Assembly (NCBI GenBank): GCA_036012565.1
Contig: DASCPP010000117.1
Coordinates: 1 to 21,931, forward strand
Reading direction: 5' to 3'
Source: DUAL01 sp036012565
GTDB lineage: Bacteria > Bacteroidota > Bacteroidia > Flavobacteriales > BACL11
Length of the DNA: 21,931 nt
The stretch's first letter is position 1; every line of letters starts with the position of its first letter. Below are positions 8,357-15,166 of the stretch, in pieces. The position numbers and the translations under genes are program-made. Below the pieces are notes generated by a model. It was not told the DNA's origin. It saw only the letters and a list, made by a program, of their open reading frames with translations, and did not search any database.

Positions 8357-8770
8357 ATGTTTACAAACAAAAAAAAAATGACAGAGCAAAACAAAACATC
8401 AGGAGCGGTAAATATTATTGGTATTGGCACGAATATTACAGGCGATATTTTATCTAAGGGAGACATTAGGGTTGACGGAACTCTAAAAGGTGCTGTAAAA
8501 ACAGCTGGCAAAGTTGTGGTTGGGCAAGCCGGAACAATTGAAGGAGACATTGAATGTAATAATGCGGATATTGCGGGCTCATTAAATGCAAAAATCACAG
8601 TTGCACAACTCTTGTCGTTAAAAGCAACCGCAAAGTTAACAGGAGATTTGATAACTAACAAATTAGCTATTGAGCCAGGAGCTGCCTTTACTGGCCATTG
8701 CAGTATGGGGGCAGTAATAAAAGACATTAAGCATGTCGAAAAAACAGAAACCAAAGAAAAAACGGCTTAG
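8357..8770 (+). CDS. Bactofilin (polymer-forming cytoskeletal protein)
   Basis: Bactofilins self-assemble without nucleotide into filaments that scaffold envelope and cell-shape enzymes. The 137-residue product has a short basic N-terminal tail (MFTNKKK) followed by a right-handed beta-helix core of regularly spaced short strands (GDILSKGDIRVDGTLKG, then GTIEGDIECNNADIAG, then TGDLITNKLAIEPGAAFTG), and a short polar tail. This is the standard bactofilin pattern and length. ATG 8357 is chosen because it follows the promoter at 8328 and gives the usual N-terminus; ATG 8378 is possible. The TTG at 8312, overlapping the porW/sprE stop, is less likely. The 3' end overlaps atpZ by 38 bp, so the two genes are co-transcribed and probably coupled. 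Confidence 0.92.
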   Translation: MFTNKKKMTEQNKTSGAVNIIGIGTNITGDILSKGDIRVDGTLKGAVKTAGKVVVGQAGTIEGDIECNNADIAGSLNAKITVAQLLSLKATAKLTGDLITNKLAIEPGAAFTGHCSMGAVIKDIKHVEKTETKEKTA

Positions 8771-8954
8771 AAATTACGCTCGCTTTTCTTCCCTCACCAT
8801 ACAAATGGGGCTTATTATAGCTGCCGGAGCTTATTCGGGAAAATATTTAGATTCACAAGTAAACAATCAAACTCCAGCCTACACAATTATTTTTTCACTT
8901 CTTGCTATTTTTGTCGCCTTATACATAAGCTTAAAAGGAATGAGTAATAAATGA
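8733..8954 (+). CDS. atpZ: AtpZ/AtpI family F0F1 ATP synthase accessory protein
   Basis: Small 73-residue inner-membrane protein of the AtpZ group, encoded ahead of ATP synthase genes in many bacteria and linked to assembly of the c-ring or to Mg2+/Ca2+ supply. A very basic N-terminus (MSKKQKPKKKRLRNYARFSS) is followed by two membrane helices, about 20-37 and 49-67. The first contains the family's G-x-Y-x-G-K-Y-L-D stretch. It starts within the bactofilin gene (38-bp overlap, different frame), and its stop overlaps the next ATG (ATGA). Family membership is judged from the helix pattern, motif and location. Confidence 0.85.
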   Translation: MSKKQKPKKKRLRNYARFSSLTIQMGLIIAAGAYSGKYLDSQVNNQTPAYTIIFSLLAIFVALYISLKGMSNK

Positions 8955-9322
8955 GATTAGTTAAATTATTTCTGTTTTTTTTAACAGTTTGTACTATTCA
9001 CATTTTATTTACCGAATTCCTTTTAGAATTAGAGACTAAGAGATTCATAGTTAAAAGCTATCTTTTTTTGTTTTTACTGTCCCTTTTATCCACAGGGCTT
9101 ACGCATTTGTTAAACAAGCTTAAAAATAAATCTCCCTTTTATTTTCTAACGATTAATGGGTTAAAAATAATCGCAAGCATTTTATACTTACTCCCATTTT
9201 TATCAAACAAAACAGAAATGACAATTTATTATATCGTGCATTTCTTCATTGCCTATTTTATAATACTTATGAAAGAAGGCAGAGAAAACTACATGCAACT
9301 TAAGTCCGAAAATAATCACTAA
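8951..9322 (+). CDS. Four-helix membrane protein, DUF6168-like, of the ATP synthase locus
   Basis: A 123-residue protein of four hydrophobic segments (about 3-25, 32-54, 61-84, 90-108) with a charged C-terminal tail. I recognise it only as resembling the uncharacterised DUF6168 family found in flavobacteria between atpZ and atpB. Its ATG overlaps the atpZ stop (ATGA), so translation is coupled. Size, helix number and place match AtpI (UncI), the four-helix c-ring assembly factor of other bacteria, but I see no clear sequence similarity; an AtpI-like role is inference. A separate promoter for atpB follows 38 bp downstream. Confidence 0.75.
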   Translation: MRLVKLFLFFLTVCTIHILFTEFLLELETKRFIVKSYLFLFLLSLLSTGLTHLLNKLKNKSPFYFLTINGLKIIASILYLLPFLSNKTEMTIYYIVHFFIAYFIILMKEGRENYMQLKSENNH

Positions 9323-9360
9323 AAAGAAGGGAAAAACATTTTACAGTTCAATTATTTATA

Positions 9361-9368
9361 TACTTTTG
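9361..9368 (+). promoter_or_regulatory. -7 promoter element TACTTTTG for atpBEFHAG
   Basis: Exact TAnnTTTG match 33 nt before the atpB ATG, inside the 71-bp gap after the DUF6168-like gene. A TTTT at 9339-9342 lies 18 bp upstream and could act as a weak -33 element (consensus TTTG). This suggests that the structural subunits have their own promoter, separate from the bactofilin-atpZ transcript. Confidence 0.65.
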
Positions 9369-9393
9369 CACCGATTTTTAAAAAGGGCGTAAA

Positions 9394-10437
9394 ATGAGAG
9401 CAGTTATCCGATTAATAGCGTGTGTTTTTGTACTTGGTTTTTTTGCAATTAAGTCATATTCTTTTGTGCCAAACACCGAACAGGCTAATCAAAAAAATGA
9501 AACATACGATCCTGTTCCAAACATTATGCACCATATTGCTGATGCTCACGAATGGCATTTATGGGGAGAAGAGGAAAACTCTTTTAGCATTCCCCTTCCC
9601 GTAATTTTATTTACTGAAGGACATTTAGATGTTTTTCTCTCTTCCAAGTTTCATCACGGACATTCTACTGTCACGAAAGGAAACAGGGTTTATTCCATAG
9701 ATTCACATGGCCATATACATGAAGGAAGCGGCCTTTCGGTTATTGATATTTCAATAACAAAAAATGTAGCATTCATGCTAATATCTGTGTTACTACTATT
9801 ATTGATTTTTATTTCAATAGCAAAAACCTATAATAAAAATAAAAAAGCACCAACTGGATTCCAAGCATTTTTAGAGCCGTTAATCCTGTTTGTAAAAGAC
9901 GATATTATTAAAGATAATATTGGACCTAAATATGAAAAATATACCCCTTTCCTGCTCACAGTATTTTTCTTTGTCTTGATTAATAATTTAATGGGAATGC
10001 TCCCAGGCTCTGCCAATGTTACAGGAAATATTGCCGTGACCTTTGTATTATCTGTTTTTACATTTATTATTACAACCATTTCAGGAAATAAAAATTATTG
10101 GGGGCATATTTTTAAGCCGCCAGGAGTACCATTAGCACTAATGCCTATTATGGTTCCAATTGAGATTATTGGAATTTTCACAAAACCATTTGCTTTAATG
10201 ATTCGATTATTTGCAAACATTACCGCTGGGCACATTATCATATTAAGTTTGATTTCCTTGATTTTTATTGCACAAAGTGCAATGGGTAATGCCGGCGCTT
10301 GGGGAGTCGCTCCGGTTTCAGTATTATTTGTATTATTTATTTATTGTATAGAATTATTAGTAGCTTTTTTACAAGCATATATATTCACGTTACTATCAGC
10401 CGTATTTATAGGCTTAGCGGTAGCAGAAGACCATTAA
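9394..10437 (+). CDS. atpB: F0F1 ATP synthase subunit a, long Bacteroidota form with signal peptide
   Basis: Membrane subunit forming the two proton half-channels next to the c-ring. The essential arginine is Arg271 in IRLFANITAGH. The C-terminal helix includes the conserved ELLVAFLQAYIFTLL stretch. At 347 residues it is some 75 longer than E. coli subunit a. The extra length is N-terminal: a signal-peptide-like segment (about 1-24), then a soluble part containing DAHEWHLWG and a histidine-rich stretch with FHHGHS and HGHIH, before the first conserved membrane helix (about 128-150). Extended a-subunits of this kind are usual in Bacteroidota. First gene of atpBEFHAG, with its own promoter at 9361. 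Confidence 0.96.
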   Translation: MRAVIRLIACVFVLGFFAIKSYSFVPNTEQANQKNETYDPVPNIMHHIADAHEWHLWGEEENSFSIPLPVILFTEGHLDVFLSSKFHHGHSTVTKGNRVYSIDSHGHIHEGSGLSVIDISITKNVAFMLISVLLLLLIFISIAKTYNKNKKAPTGFQAFLEPLILFVKDDIIKDNIGPKYEKYTPFLLTVFFFVLINNLMGMLPGSANVTGNIAVTFVLSVFTFIITTISGNKNYWGHIFKPPGVPLALMPIMVPIEIIGIFTKPFALMIRLFANITAGHIIILSLISLIFIAQSAMGNAGAWGVAPVSVLFVLFIYCIELLVAFLQAYIFTLLSAVFIGLAVAEDH

Positions 10438-10472
10438 TTATTAACCAATTGTTTAACTAAAACTAAATTAAA

Positions 10473-10700
10473 ATGTTATTACAAGCACAAACCATGGATT
10501 TCGGAGCATTTGCAGCTATTGGCGCAGGCCTAGCAGCTATTGGAGCTGGAATCGGTATCGGTATGATTGGAGGTAAAGCTCTTGAGGCAATGGCCCGTCA
10601 GCCCGAACATTCAGGAATGATTCAAACCAATATGTTTATTGCAGCAGCTCTTGTTGAGGGTGTTGCCTTATTTGGTGTAGTGGTTGCACTACTGAAGTAA
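10473..10700 (+). CDS. atpE: F0F1 ATP synthase subunit c (proton type)
   Basis: Two-helix proteolipid that forms the rotating ring. Helix 1 contains the glycine repeat GAGIGIGMIGG (24-34). The polar loop has RQP at 42-44 and helix 2 carries the ion-binding Glu62 in ALVEGVALFG. The residues after Glu62 are Gly-Val, not the Ser/Thr used by Na+-binding c-rings, and helix 1 lacks the usual Gln, so this ring should carry H+. The length of 75 residues is normal. A second in-frame Met at position 8 could be the start, but the first ATG gives the expected short N-terminal extension. It is followed by a strong hairpin (10713-10749) before atpF. Confidence 0.97.
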   Translation: MLLQAQTMDFGAFAAIGAGLAAIGAGIGIGMIGGKALEAMARQPEHSGMIQTNMFIAAALVEGVALFGVVVALLK

Positions 10701-10712
10701 AACTAATTAAAC

Positions 10713-10749
10713 AATAATTACCTGTAAGGGTTGCTTACAGGTAATTATT
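10713..10749 (+). terminator. Perfect 16-bp hairpin between atpE and atpF (attenuator or mRNA 3'-end stabiliser)
   Basis: Left arm AATAATTACCTGTAAG (10713-10728), loop GGTTG (10729-10733), right arm CTTACAGGTAATTATT (10734-10749): all 16 pairs match. The right arm runs into only four T residues (10748-10751) and then into A residues, so it looks like a weak or partial terminator rather than an absolute one. It lies inside the atp operon, 12 bp after the atpE stop and 15 bp before the atpF start. Partial termination or protection of an atpBE transcript would favour subunit c, needed in many copies, over downstream subunits. Confidence 0.75.
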
Positions 10750-10764
10750 TTAAAAAACAAAATT

Positions 10765-11259
10765 ATGGAATTAGTTACACCCGCAATAGGATTAATTTTT
10801 TGGACAGCAGTAGTTTTTATATTACTTGTTATTTTATTGAAAAAATTTGCTTGGAAACCAATTTTAACGGCAGTAGAAAACAGAAACGAAAGCATAGAAA
10901 ATGCCTTGAAAGCTGCTGAAAAAGCAAAAGAAGATATTGAAAACCTTACAGCAGATAATGAACGAATATTAAATGAAGCAAAATTAGAAAGAGATGCTTT
11001 ATTAAAGGAAGCAAGAGAGATTAAAGACAAAGTTATTGCTGAGGCAAAAGATAAAGCAAAAACTGAGGCAGAGAAAATATTAGTGTCTGCAAAGGAGCAA
11101 ATTACAAACGAAAAAATGGCTGCAATTACCGAGTTAAAAAACCAAGTTGCAGAATTATCTATTGAGATTGCAGAGAAAATTATTAAATCAGAATTAGAAG
11201 ATTTAAACAAGCAAAAAGAATTGGTAACATCAGCAATTTCTGATACAGATTTAAATTAG
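10765..11259 (+). CDS. atpF: F0F1 ATP synthase subunit b
   Basis: Peripheral stalk subunit linking F0 to F1. One N-terminal membrane helix (about 8-26) ends in the typical KKFAWKPILTAVENRNESI stretch. A long charged coiled coil rich in Ala, Lys and Glu follows (about 35-155), which dimerises and binds the delta subunit. The 164 residues are usual. Only one b-type gene is present, so the stalk should be a homodimer. It starts 15 bp after the atpE/atpF hairpin. No Shine-Dalgarno sequence is evident, and atpH follows after 8 bp. Confidence 0.96.
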   Translation: MELVTPAIGLIFWTAVVFILLVILLKKFAWKPILTAVENRNESIENALKAAEKAKEDIENLTADNERILNEAKLERDALLKEAREIKDKVIAEAKDKAKTEAEKILVSAKEQITNEKMAAITELKNQVAELSIEIAEKIIKSELEDLNKQKELVTSAISDTDLN

Positions 11260-11267
11260 AATAAATA

Positions 11268-11825
11268 ATGAAACAAACACGGGCGGCATTACGCTATGCA
11301 AAATCTTTATTTGGACTTGCCCTTGAGAAAAACACGCTTGAGCAGTGCAGACAAGATATGCAGTTTATAGCAGATACTTGTGCCAATAGCAGAGATTTGA
11401 CCTTGCTACTGAAAAGCCCAATTATTAAAACAGATCAAAAACTCTCTATTTTCAAAGAGGTGTTTTATTACAAAATAAGTGAAGTAAGCGTAAGCTTTGT
11501 TAATATTATCACAAACAAAAAAAGAGAATCTCTTTTGGAAGGTATTGCAAATAGTTTCATCACGCTTTATAAGGCACATAAAAATATTGAATCAGCTACA
11601 GTTACAACTGCTTTTCCACTTGATGAAACTCTAAGGAAAAAAGTAACAGATTTTATCAAAACTCATGGAGAAAAAGAGGTGGATTTGACAGAAGAAGTAG
11701 ATGAAAAAATAATTGGAGGAGCGATAATAAGGATGGGAGATAAACAAATAGATGCTAGCGTAAAAAAAGCAATAACAGAATTAAAACAAACATTTAGTAA
11801 GAATCTTTATTTAAAGGACTTTTAA
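11268..11825 (+). CDS. atpH: F0F1 ATP synthase subunit delta
   Basis: OSCP-type subunit that caps F1 and holds the b stalk. The N-terminal helical domain begins with RAALRYAKSLFGLALEK, like other delta subunits. The C-terminal part has the conserved VDEKIIGGAIIRMGDKQIDASV stretch, split here as IIGGAIIRMGDKQID near residues 147-161, followed by the final helix. The length of 185 residues is normal. It sits between atpF and atpA, with gaps of 8 and 11 bp. Confidence 0.95.
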   Translation: MKQTRAALRYAKSLFGLALEKNTLEQCRQDMQFIADTCANSRDLTLLLKSPIIKTDQKLSIFKEVFYYKISEVSVSFVNIITNKKRESLLEGIANSFITLYKAHKNIESATVTTAFPLDETLRKKVTDFIKTHGEKEVDLTEEVDEKIIGGAIIRMGDKQIDASVKKAITELKQTFSKNLYLKDF

Positions 11826-11836
11826 AAACAAAAACT

Positions 11837-13417
11837 ATGGCAGAAGTAAAACCAGCTGAGGTATCAGCAATTTTAAGAAAACAATTAGCCGGACACAAAT
11901 CTGAGGTAGAATTACAAGAGGTCGGAACGGTACTACAAGTAGGTGATGGTATCGCAAGAATTTATGGATTAACAAATGCTCAATCAGGAGAGTTAATTGA
12001 ATTTGAAAATGGACTAAAAGCAATCGTTTTAAACTTAGAAGAGGACAATATCGGAGCAGTACTTTTAGGTCCTTCAAAAGGGATTAAAGAGGGAGATATT
12101 GTAAAGCGAACCAAAAAAATTGCCTCAATAAATGTAGGTGAAGGTATGTTGGGAAGAGTTATAAACACTATTGGAGCCCCAATTGATGGCAAGGGACCTA
12201 TTAAAGGAGAAACTTTTGAAATGCCAATTGAAAGAAAAGCGCCAGGAGTTATTTTCCGTCAACCAGTAAACGAACCTCTCCAAACAGGAATTAAAGCAAT
12301 TGATGCTATGATTCCAGTAGGAAGAGGTCAAAGAGAGTTGGTAATTGGAGATAGGCAAACAGGGAAAACAGCAGTTGTTGTTGACACCATTATCAATCAA
12401 AAAGAATTTTACAATAAAGGAGAGCCAGTATTTTGTATCTATGTTGCAATTGGGCAAAAAGCCTCAACAGTTGCGGCATTAGCTAAAAAATTAGAAGATG
12501 CTGGAGCGCTTGCTTATACAGTTATTGTTTCTGCAAATGCATCTGATCCTGCGCCAATGCAGTTTTATGCACCACTTGCCGGGGCTGCAATTGGAGAATT
12601 TTTTAGAGATACTGGCCGCTCAGCACTTATTGTATTTGATGATTTATCAAAACAAGCGGTTGCCTATCGCGAGGTGTCTTTATTACTTAGAAGGCCTCCA
12701 GGTCGTGAGGCTTATCCTGGGGATGTTTTTTACTTACACTCAAGATTATTAGAAAGAGCTGCAAAAGTGGTAAATGATGATGAAATTGCTGCTCAAATGA
12801 ATGACTTGCCAGAATCATTAAAAGGTAAAGTAAAGGGTGGTGGCTCATTAACTGCGCTTCCAATTATTGAAACCCAAGCAGGAGATGTCTCTGCATACAT
12901 TCCAACCAATGTAATTTCCATTACTGATGGACAAATTTTCTTAGAATCCAATTTATTTTTATCAGGTGTTCGTCCAGCAATTAATGTGGGGATTTCAGTT
13001 TCTCGTGTGGGAGGAAATGCACAAATTAAATCCATGAAAAAAATTGCGGGAACATTAAAATTAGACCAAGCGCAATATAGAGAATTAGAAGCATTTGCAA
13101 AATTTGGCTCCGATTTGGATGCTGCAACTACAGCCATTATTGAGAAAGGAAAAAGAAATGTAGAAATTCTAAAACAAGGACAATATTCACCGCTGAGAGT
13201 AGAAGAACAGGCAGCTATTATTTATTGTGGAACCAATGGATTATTGATGAATGTTCTAGTTAATAAAATCAGGGAGTTTGAAACAGAATTTATTTCCTTT
13301 ATGCATCAAAAATACCAAAATATTTTAGATGATTTGGCAGCAGGAAAACTTACAGATGAAATTACTTCAACACTAGAAAAAGTAGCGGCTGATTTATCAA
13401 AAAAGTACACGAATTAA
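11837..13417 (+). CDS. atpA: F0F1 ATP synthase subunit alpha
   Basis: Non-catalytic nucleotide-binding subunit of the F1 hexamer. The N-terminal beta-barrel domain contains VGTVLQVGDGIARIYGL. The Walker A motif GDRQTGKT is at 171-178. The arginine finger that reaches into the beta catalytic site is Arg390 in SVSRVGG. LLLRRPPGREAYPGDVFYLHSRLLER and the C-terminal helical domain are typical, and the length of 526 residues is normal. The partner beta gene (atpD) is not downstream, as is usual for Bacteroidota, where atpD and atpC form a separate locus. Confidence 0.98.
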   Translation: MAEVKPAEVSAILRKQLAGHKSEVELQEVGTVLQVGDGIARIYGLTNAQSGELIEFENGLKAIVLNLEEDNIGAVLLGPSKGIKEGDIVKRTKKIASINVGEGMLGRVINTIGAPIDGKGPIKGETFEMPIERKAPGVIFRQPVNEPLQTGIKAIDAMIPVGRGQRELVIGDRQTGKTAVVVDTIINQKEFYNKGEPVFCIYVAIGQKASTVAALAKKLEDAGALAYTVIVSANASDPAPMQFYAPLAGAAIGEFFRDTGRSALIVFDDLSKQAVAYREVSLLLRRPPGREAYPGDVFYLHSRLLERAAKVVNDDEIAAQMNDLPESLKGKVKGGGSLTALPIIETQAGDVSAYIPTNVISITDGQIFLESNLFLSGVRPAINVGISVSRVGGNAQIKSMKKIAGTLKLDQAQYRELEAFAKFGSDLDAATTAIIEKGKRNVEILKQGQYSPLRVEEQAAIIYCGTNGLLMNVLVNKIREFETEFISFMHQKYQNILDDLAAGKLTDEITSTLEKVAADLSKKYTN

Positions 13418-13420
13418 TCA

Positions 13421-14284
13421 ATGGCAAACCTTAAAGAAATACGAATAAGAATTTCTTCTGTTGAATCTACTATGCAGATTACTTCTGCTATGAAGATGGT
13501 ATCTGCTGCCAAGTTAAAAAGAGCTCAGGACGCGATTGTTCAACTAAGGCCATATGCCAACAAACTAACCGAGATGCTTGTCAATTTAAGCGCAAGTTTA
13601 GATAGCGGGGATGGTAATTCTTTTTCTGTGGAAAGAGAAGTAAAAAATATTCTTTTTGTAAGCATAACTTCTAATAGAGGGCTTTGTGGAGGCTTCAATA
13701 CTAATATTATTAAACGGACAACAGCATTAATAAAACAAGAGTATAAAAACTGTGATTGTAGTATTATTTCTGTTGGGAAGAAATCATCAGAATACTTTTC
13801 TAAAAATAACTTTAATGTAATCAGCACACATGATGATTTGTATAATGAGATTACATTTGAGGGAGTTGCTGAAATTGCAGAAAGCATAATGAATGATTTC
13901 AAGCAAGGCAAATATGATAAGATAATATTAGTTTATAACCAGTTTAAAAATGCAGCAACTCAAATAATTATGAATGAAAATTATTTACCAGTTGAAATAC
14001 TAGAAGATGAAACGGCTACTATTGGAGATTATATTTTTGAACCCTCACAAGAAGACATAGTTCAGGAGTTAATTCCAAAGTCTTTAAAAACACAACTATT
14101 TAAAGCAATATTAGATTCTTATGCTGCAGAACATGGCGCAAGAATGACAGCAATGCATAAAGCCACTGACAATGCAAATGATTTGAAAGATGACCTAACC
14201 TTATTTTACAATAAAGCAAGGCAAGCTGCAATTACTGGAGAAATTCTTGAAATTGTTGGAGGAGCGGAAGCGCTTAATGATTAA
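13421..14284 (+). CDS. atpG: F0F1 ATP synthase subunit gamma
   Basis: Central rotating shaft. The N-terminal helix carries the conserved STMQITSAMKMVSAAKLKRA stretch and the C-terminal helix contains YAAEHGARMTAMHKATDNA followed by NKARQAAITGEILEIVGGA; these two form the coiled coil inside the alpha/beta hexamer. SNRGLCGGFN in the middle is another family signature. The length of 287 residues is normal. It starts 3 bp after atpA and is the last gene of the operon; a terminator candidate follows. Confidence 0.97.
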   Translation: MANLKEIRIRISSVESTMQITSAMKMVSAAKLKRAQDAIVQLRPYANKLTEMLVNLSASLDSGDGNSFSVEREVKNILFVSITSNRGLCGGFNTNIIKRTTALIKQEYKNCDCSIISVGKKSSEYFSKNNFNVISTHDDLYNEITFEGVAEIAESIMNDFKQGKYDKIILVYNQFKNAATQIIMNENYLPVEILEDETATIGDYIFEPSQEDIVQELIPKSLKTQLFKAILDSYAAEHGARMTAMHKATDNANDLKDDLTLFYNKARQAAITGEILEIVGGAEALND

Positions 14285-14304
14285 AAACAAAAAATATAAT
14301 TGTT

Positions 14305-14340
14305 AAAAACCCACTACATTAGTAAGAGGGTGTTTTATTT
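14305..14340 (+). terminator. Terminator candidate after atpG
   Basis: AAAAACCC (14305-14312) can pair with GGGT-G-TTTT (14328-14336), eight pairs with one bulged G at 14332. The 15-nt loop contains a minor TAC/GTA pairing. The right arm itself ends in T residues followed by ATTT. It lies 20 nt after the atpG stop and before the next promoter, which is the right place for an operon end. The stem is AT-rich and imperfect, so the call is moderate. Confidence 0.5.
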
Positions 14341-14359
14341 CTAAAAAGTAGGAAACTTT

Positions 14360-14367
14360 TATATTTG
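14360..14367 (+). promoter_or_regulatory. -7 promoter element TATATTTG for the crotonase-flippase-envC operon
   Basis: Exact TAnnTTTG match 25 nt before the ATG at 14385. A TTTC at 14338-14341 lies 18 bp upstream, a one-mismatch -33 element near the expected spacing. This is the best-supported promoter in the window. Confidence 0.7.
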
Positions 14368-14384
14368 TATAAAATTTCATTAAG

Positions 14385-15158
14385 ATGGATTACAAAAACA
14401 TATTGCTCGAAAGTAAAAATGCAATTGCATATATTACAGTCAATCGCCCCAAACAACTTAACGCCTTAAATACGGAAACGATAGTTGAGTTAAATAATGC
14501 AATTACAATAGCAGAAAAAGACAAATCTGTAAGGTGCATGATAATAACAGGAGCCAAAAATAAAGCCTTTATAGCAGGTGCCGACATTAAAGAGTTTGCT
14601 AATCATTCTAAAAAAGAAGGAGAGGAATTGGCAAGAAAAGGGCAAGAATTATTATTTGATATGCTTGAAAATTGTGGAACACCAAGCATAGCTGCAATTA
14701 ACGGATTTGCTTTGGGAGGAGGATTAGAACTTGCTATGGCTTGTCATATTCGTATTGCCTGTGATAATGCAAAAATGGGATTACCAGAAGTTTCCTTAGG
14801 GGTAATTCCTGGTTATGGAGGAACACAAAGGTTGGCTAATCTTGTTGGGAAAGGCAAGGCAATGGAAATGATAACAACAGCCGGTATGATTTCCTCTGAT
14901 GAGGCTAATAAGTGGGGGTTGGTTAATCATATTTGCCAGCAAGAAGAATTAATTCCAACAGCTGAAAAAATAGCGAGTAAAATAATGAGGAATTCTCCTA
15001 TGGCAATTGAAAGCGCAATCAAATCTGTAAATGCAGGATTTGAAACAGGCGTTGATGGGTTTGAAGTAGAGAAGAAAGAATTTGGCAATTGCTTTGGAAC
15101 AACTGAATTTCAAGAAGGTACAACGGCATTTCTAGAGAAAAAAAAGCCTAACTTTTAA
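14385..15158 (+). CDS. Enoyl-CoA hydratase/isomerase family protein (crotonase)
   Basis: Probably hydrates trans-2-enoyl-CoA to 3-hydroxyacyl-CoA in fatty-acid or short-chain acyl-CoA metabolism. Oxyanion-hole segments are AGADI (64-68) and LGGG (110-113). The two catalytic glutamates of true hydratases are present, Glu115 in GGLELAMAC and Glu135 in LPEVSLG, 20 residues apart as in the rat enzyme (Glu144/Glu164). IPGYGGTQRL follows. The length of 257 residues is typical of single-domain enzymes; chain-length preference (crotonyl-CoA versus longer) cannot be read. It opens an operon that otherwise deals mainly with the envelope, 8 bp before the flippase gene. Confidence 0.93.
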   Translation: MDYKNILLESKNAIAYITVNRPKQLNALNTETIVELNNAITIAEKDKSVRCMIITGAKNKAFIAGADIKEFANHSKKEGEELARKGQELLFDMLENCGTPSIAAINGFALGGGLELAMACHIRIACDNAKMGLPEVSLGVIPGYGGTQRLANLVGKGKAMEMITTAGMISSDEANKWGLVNHICQQEELIPTAEKIASKIMRNSPMAIESAIKSVNAGFETGVDGFEVEKKEFGNCFGTTEFQEGTTAFLEKKKPNF

Positions 15159-15166
15159 TTTACAAA

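Noticed and set aside
8305..8754. Open frame of 149 codons on the minus strand opposite bactofilin
   Set aside because: It is antisense to a clear bactofilin. The product is Pro/Ala/Val/Ile-rich without order and there is no promoter; this is a shadow of the repeat-like beta-helix codons.
10707..11210. Long open frame (167 codons) on the minus strand opposite atpF
   Set aside because: It lies wholly antisense to the well-conserved subunit b gene, and its Ser/Ala/Phe-rich product reflects the Lys/Glu/Ala codons of the coiled coil. It resembles no family I know.
11837..14284. Missing atpD and atpC after atpG as a sign of deletion
   Set aside because: Bacteroidota normally keep beta and epsilon genes at another locus, and the region after atpG has a terminator candidate and a new promoter, with no gene remnants.
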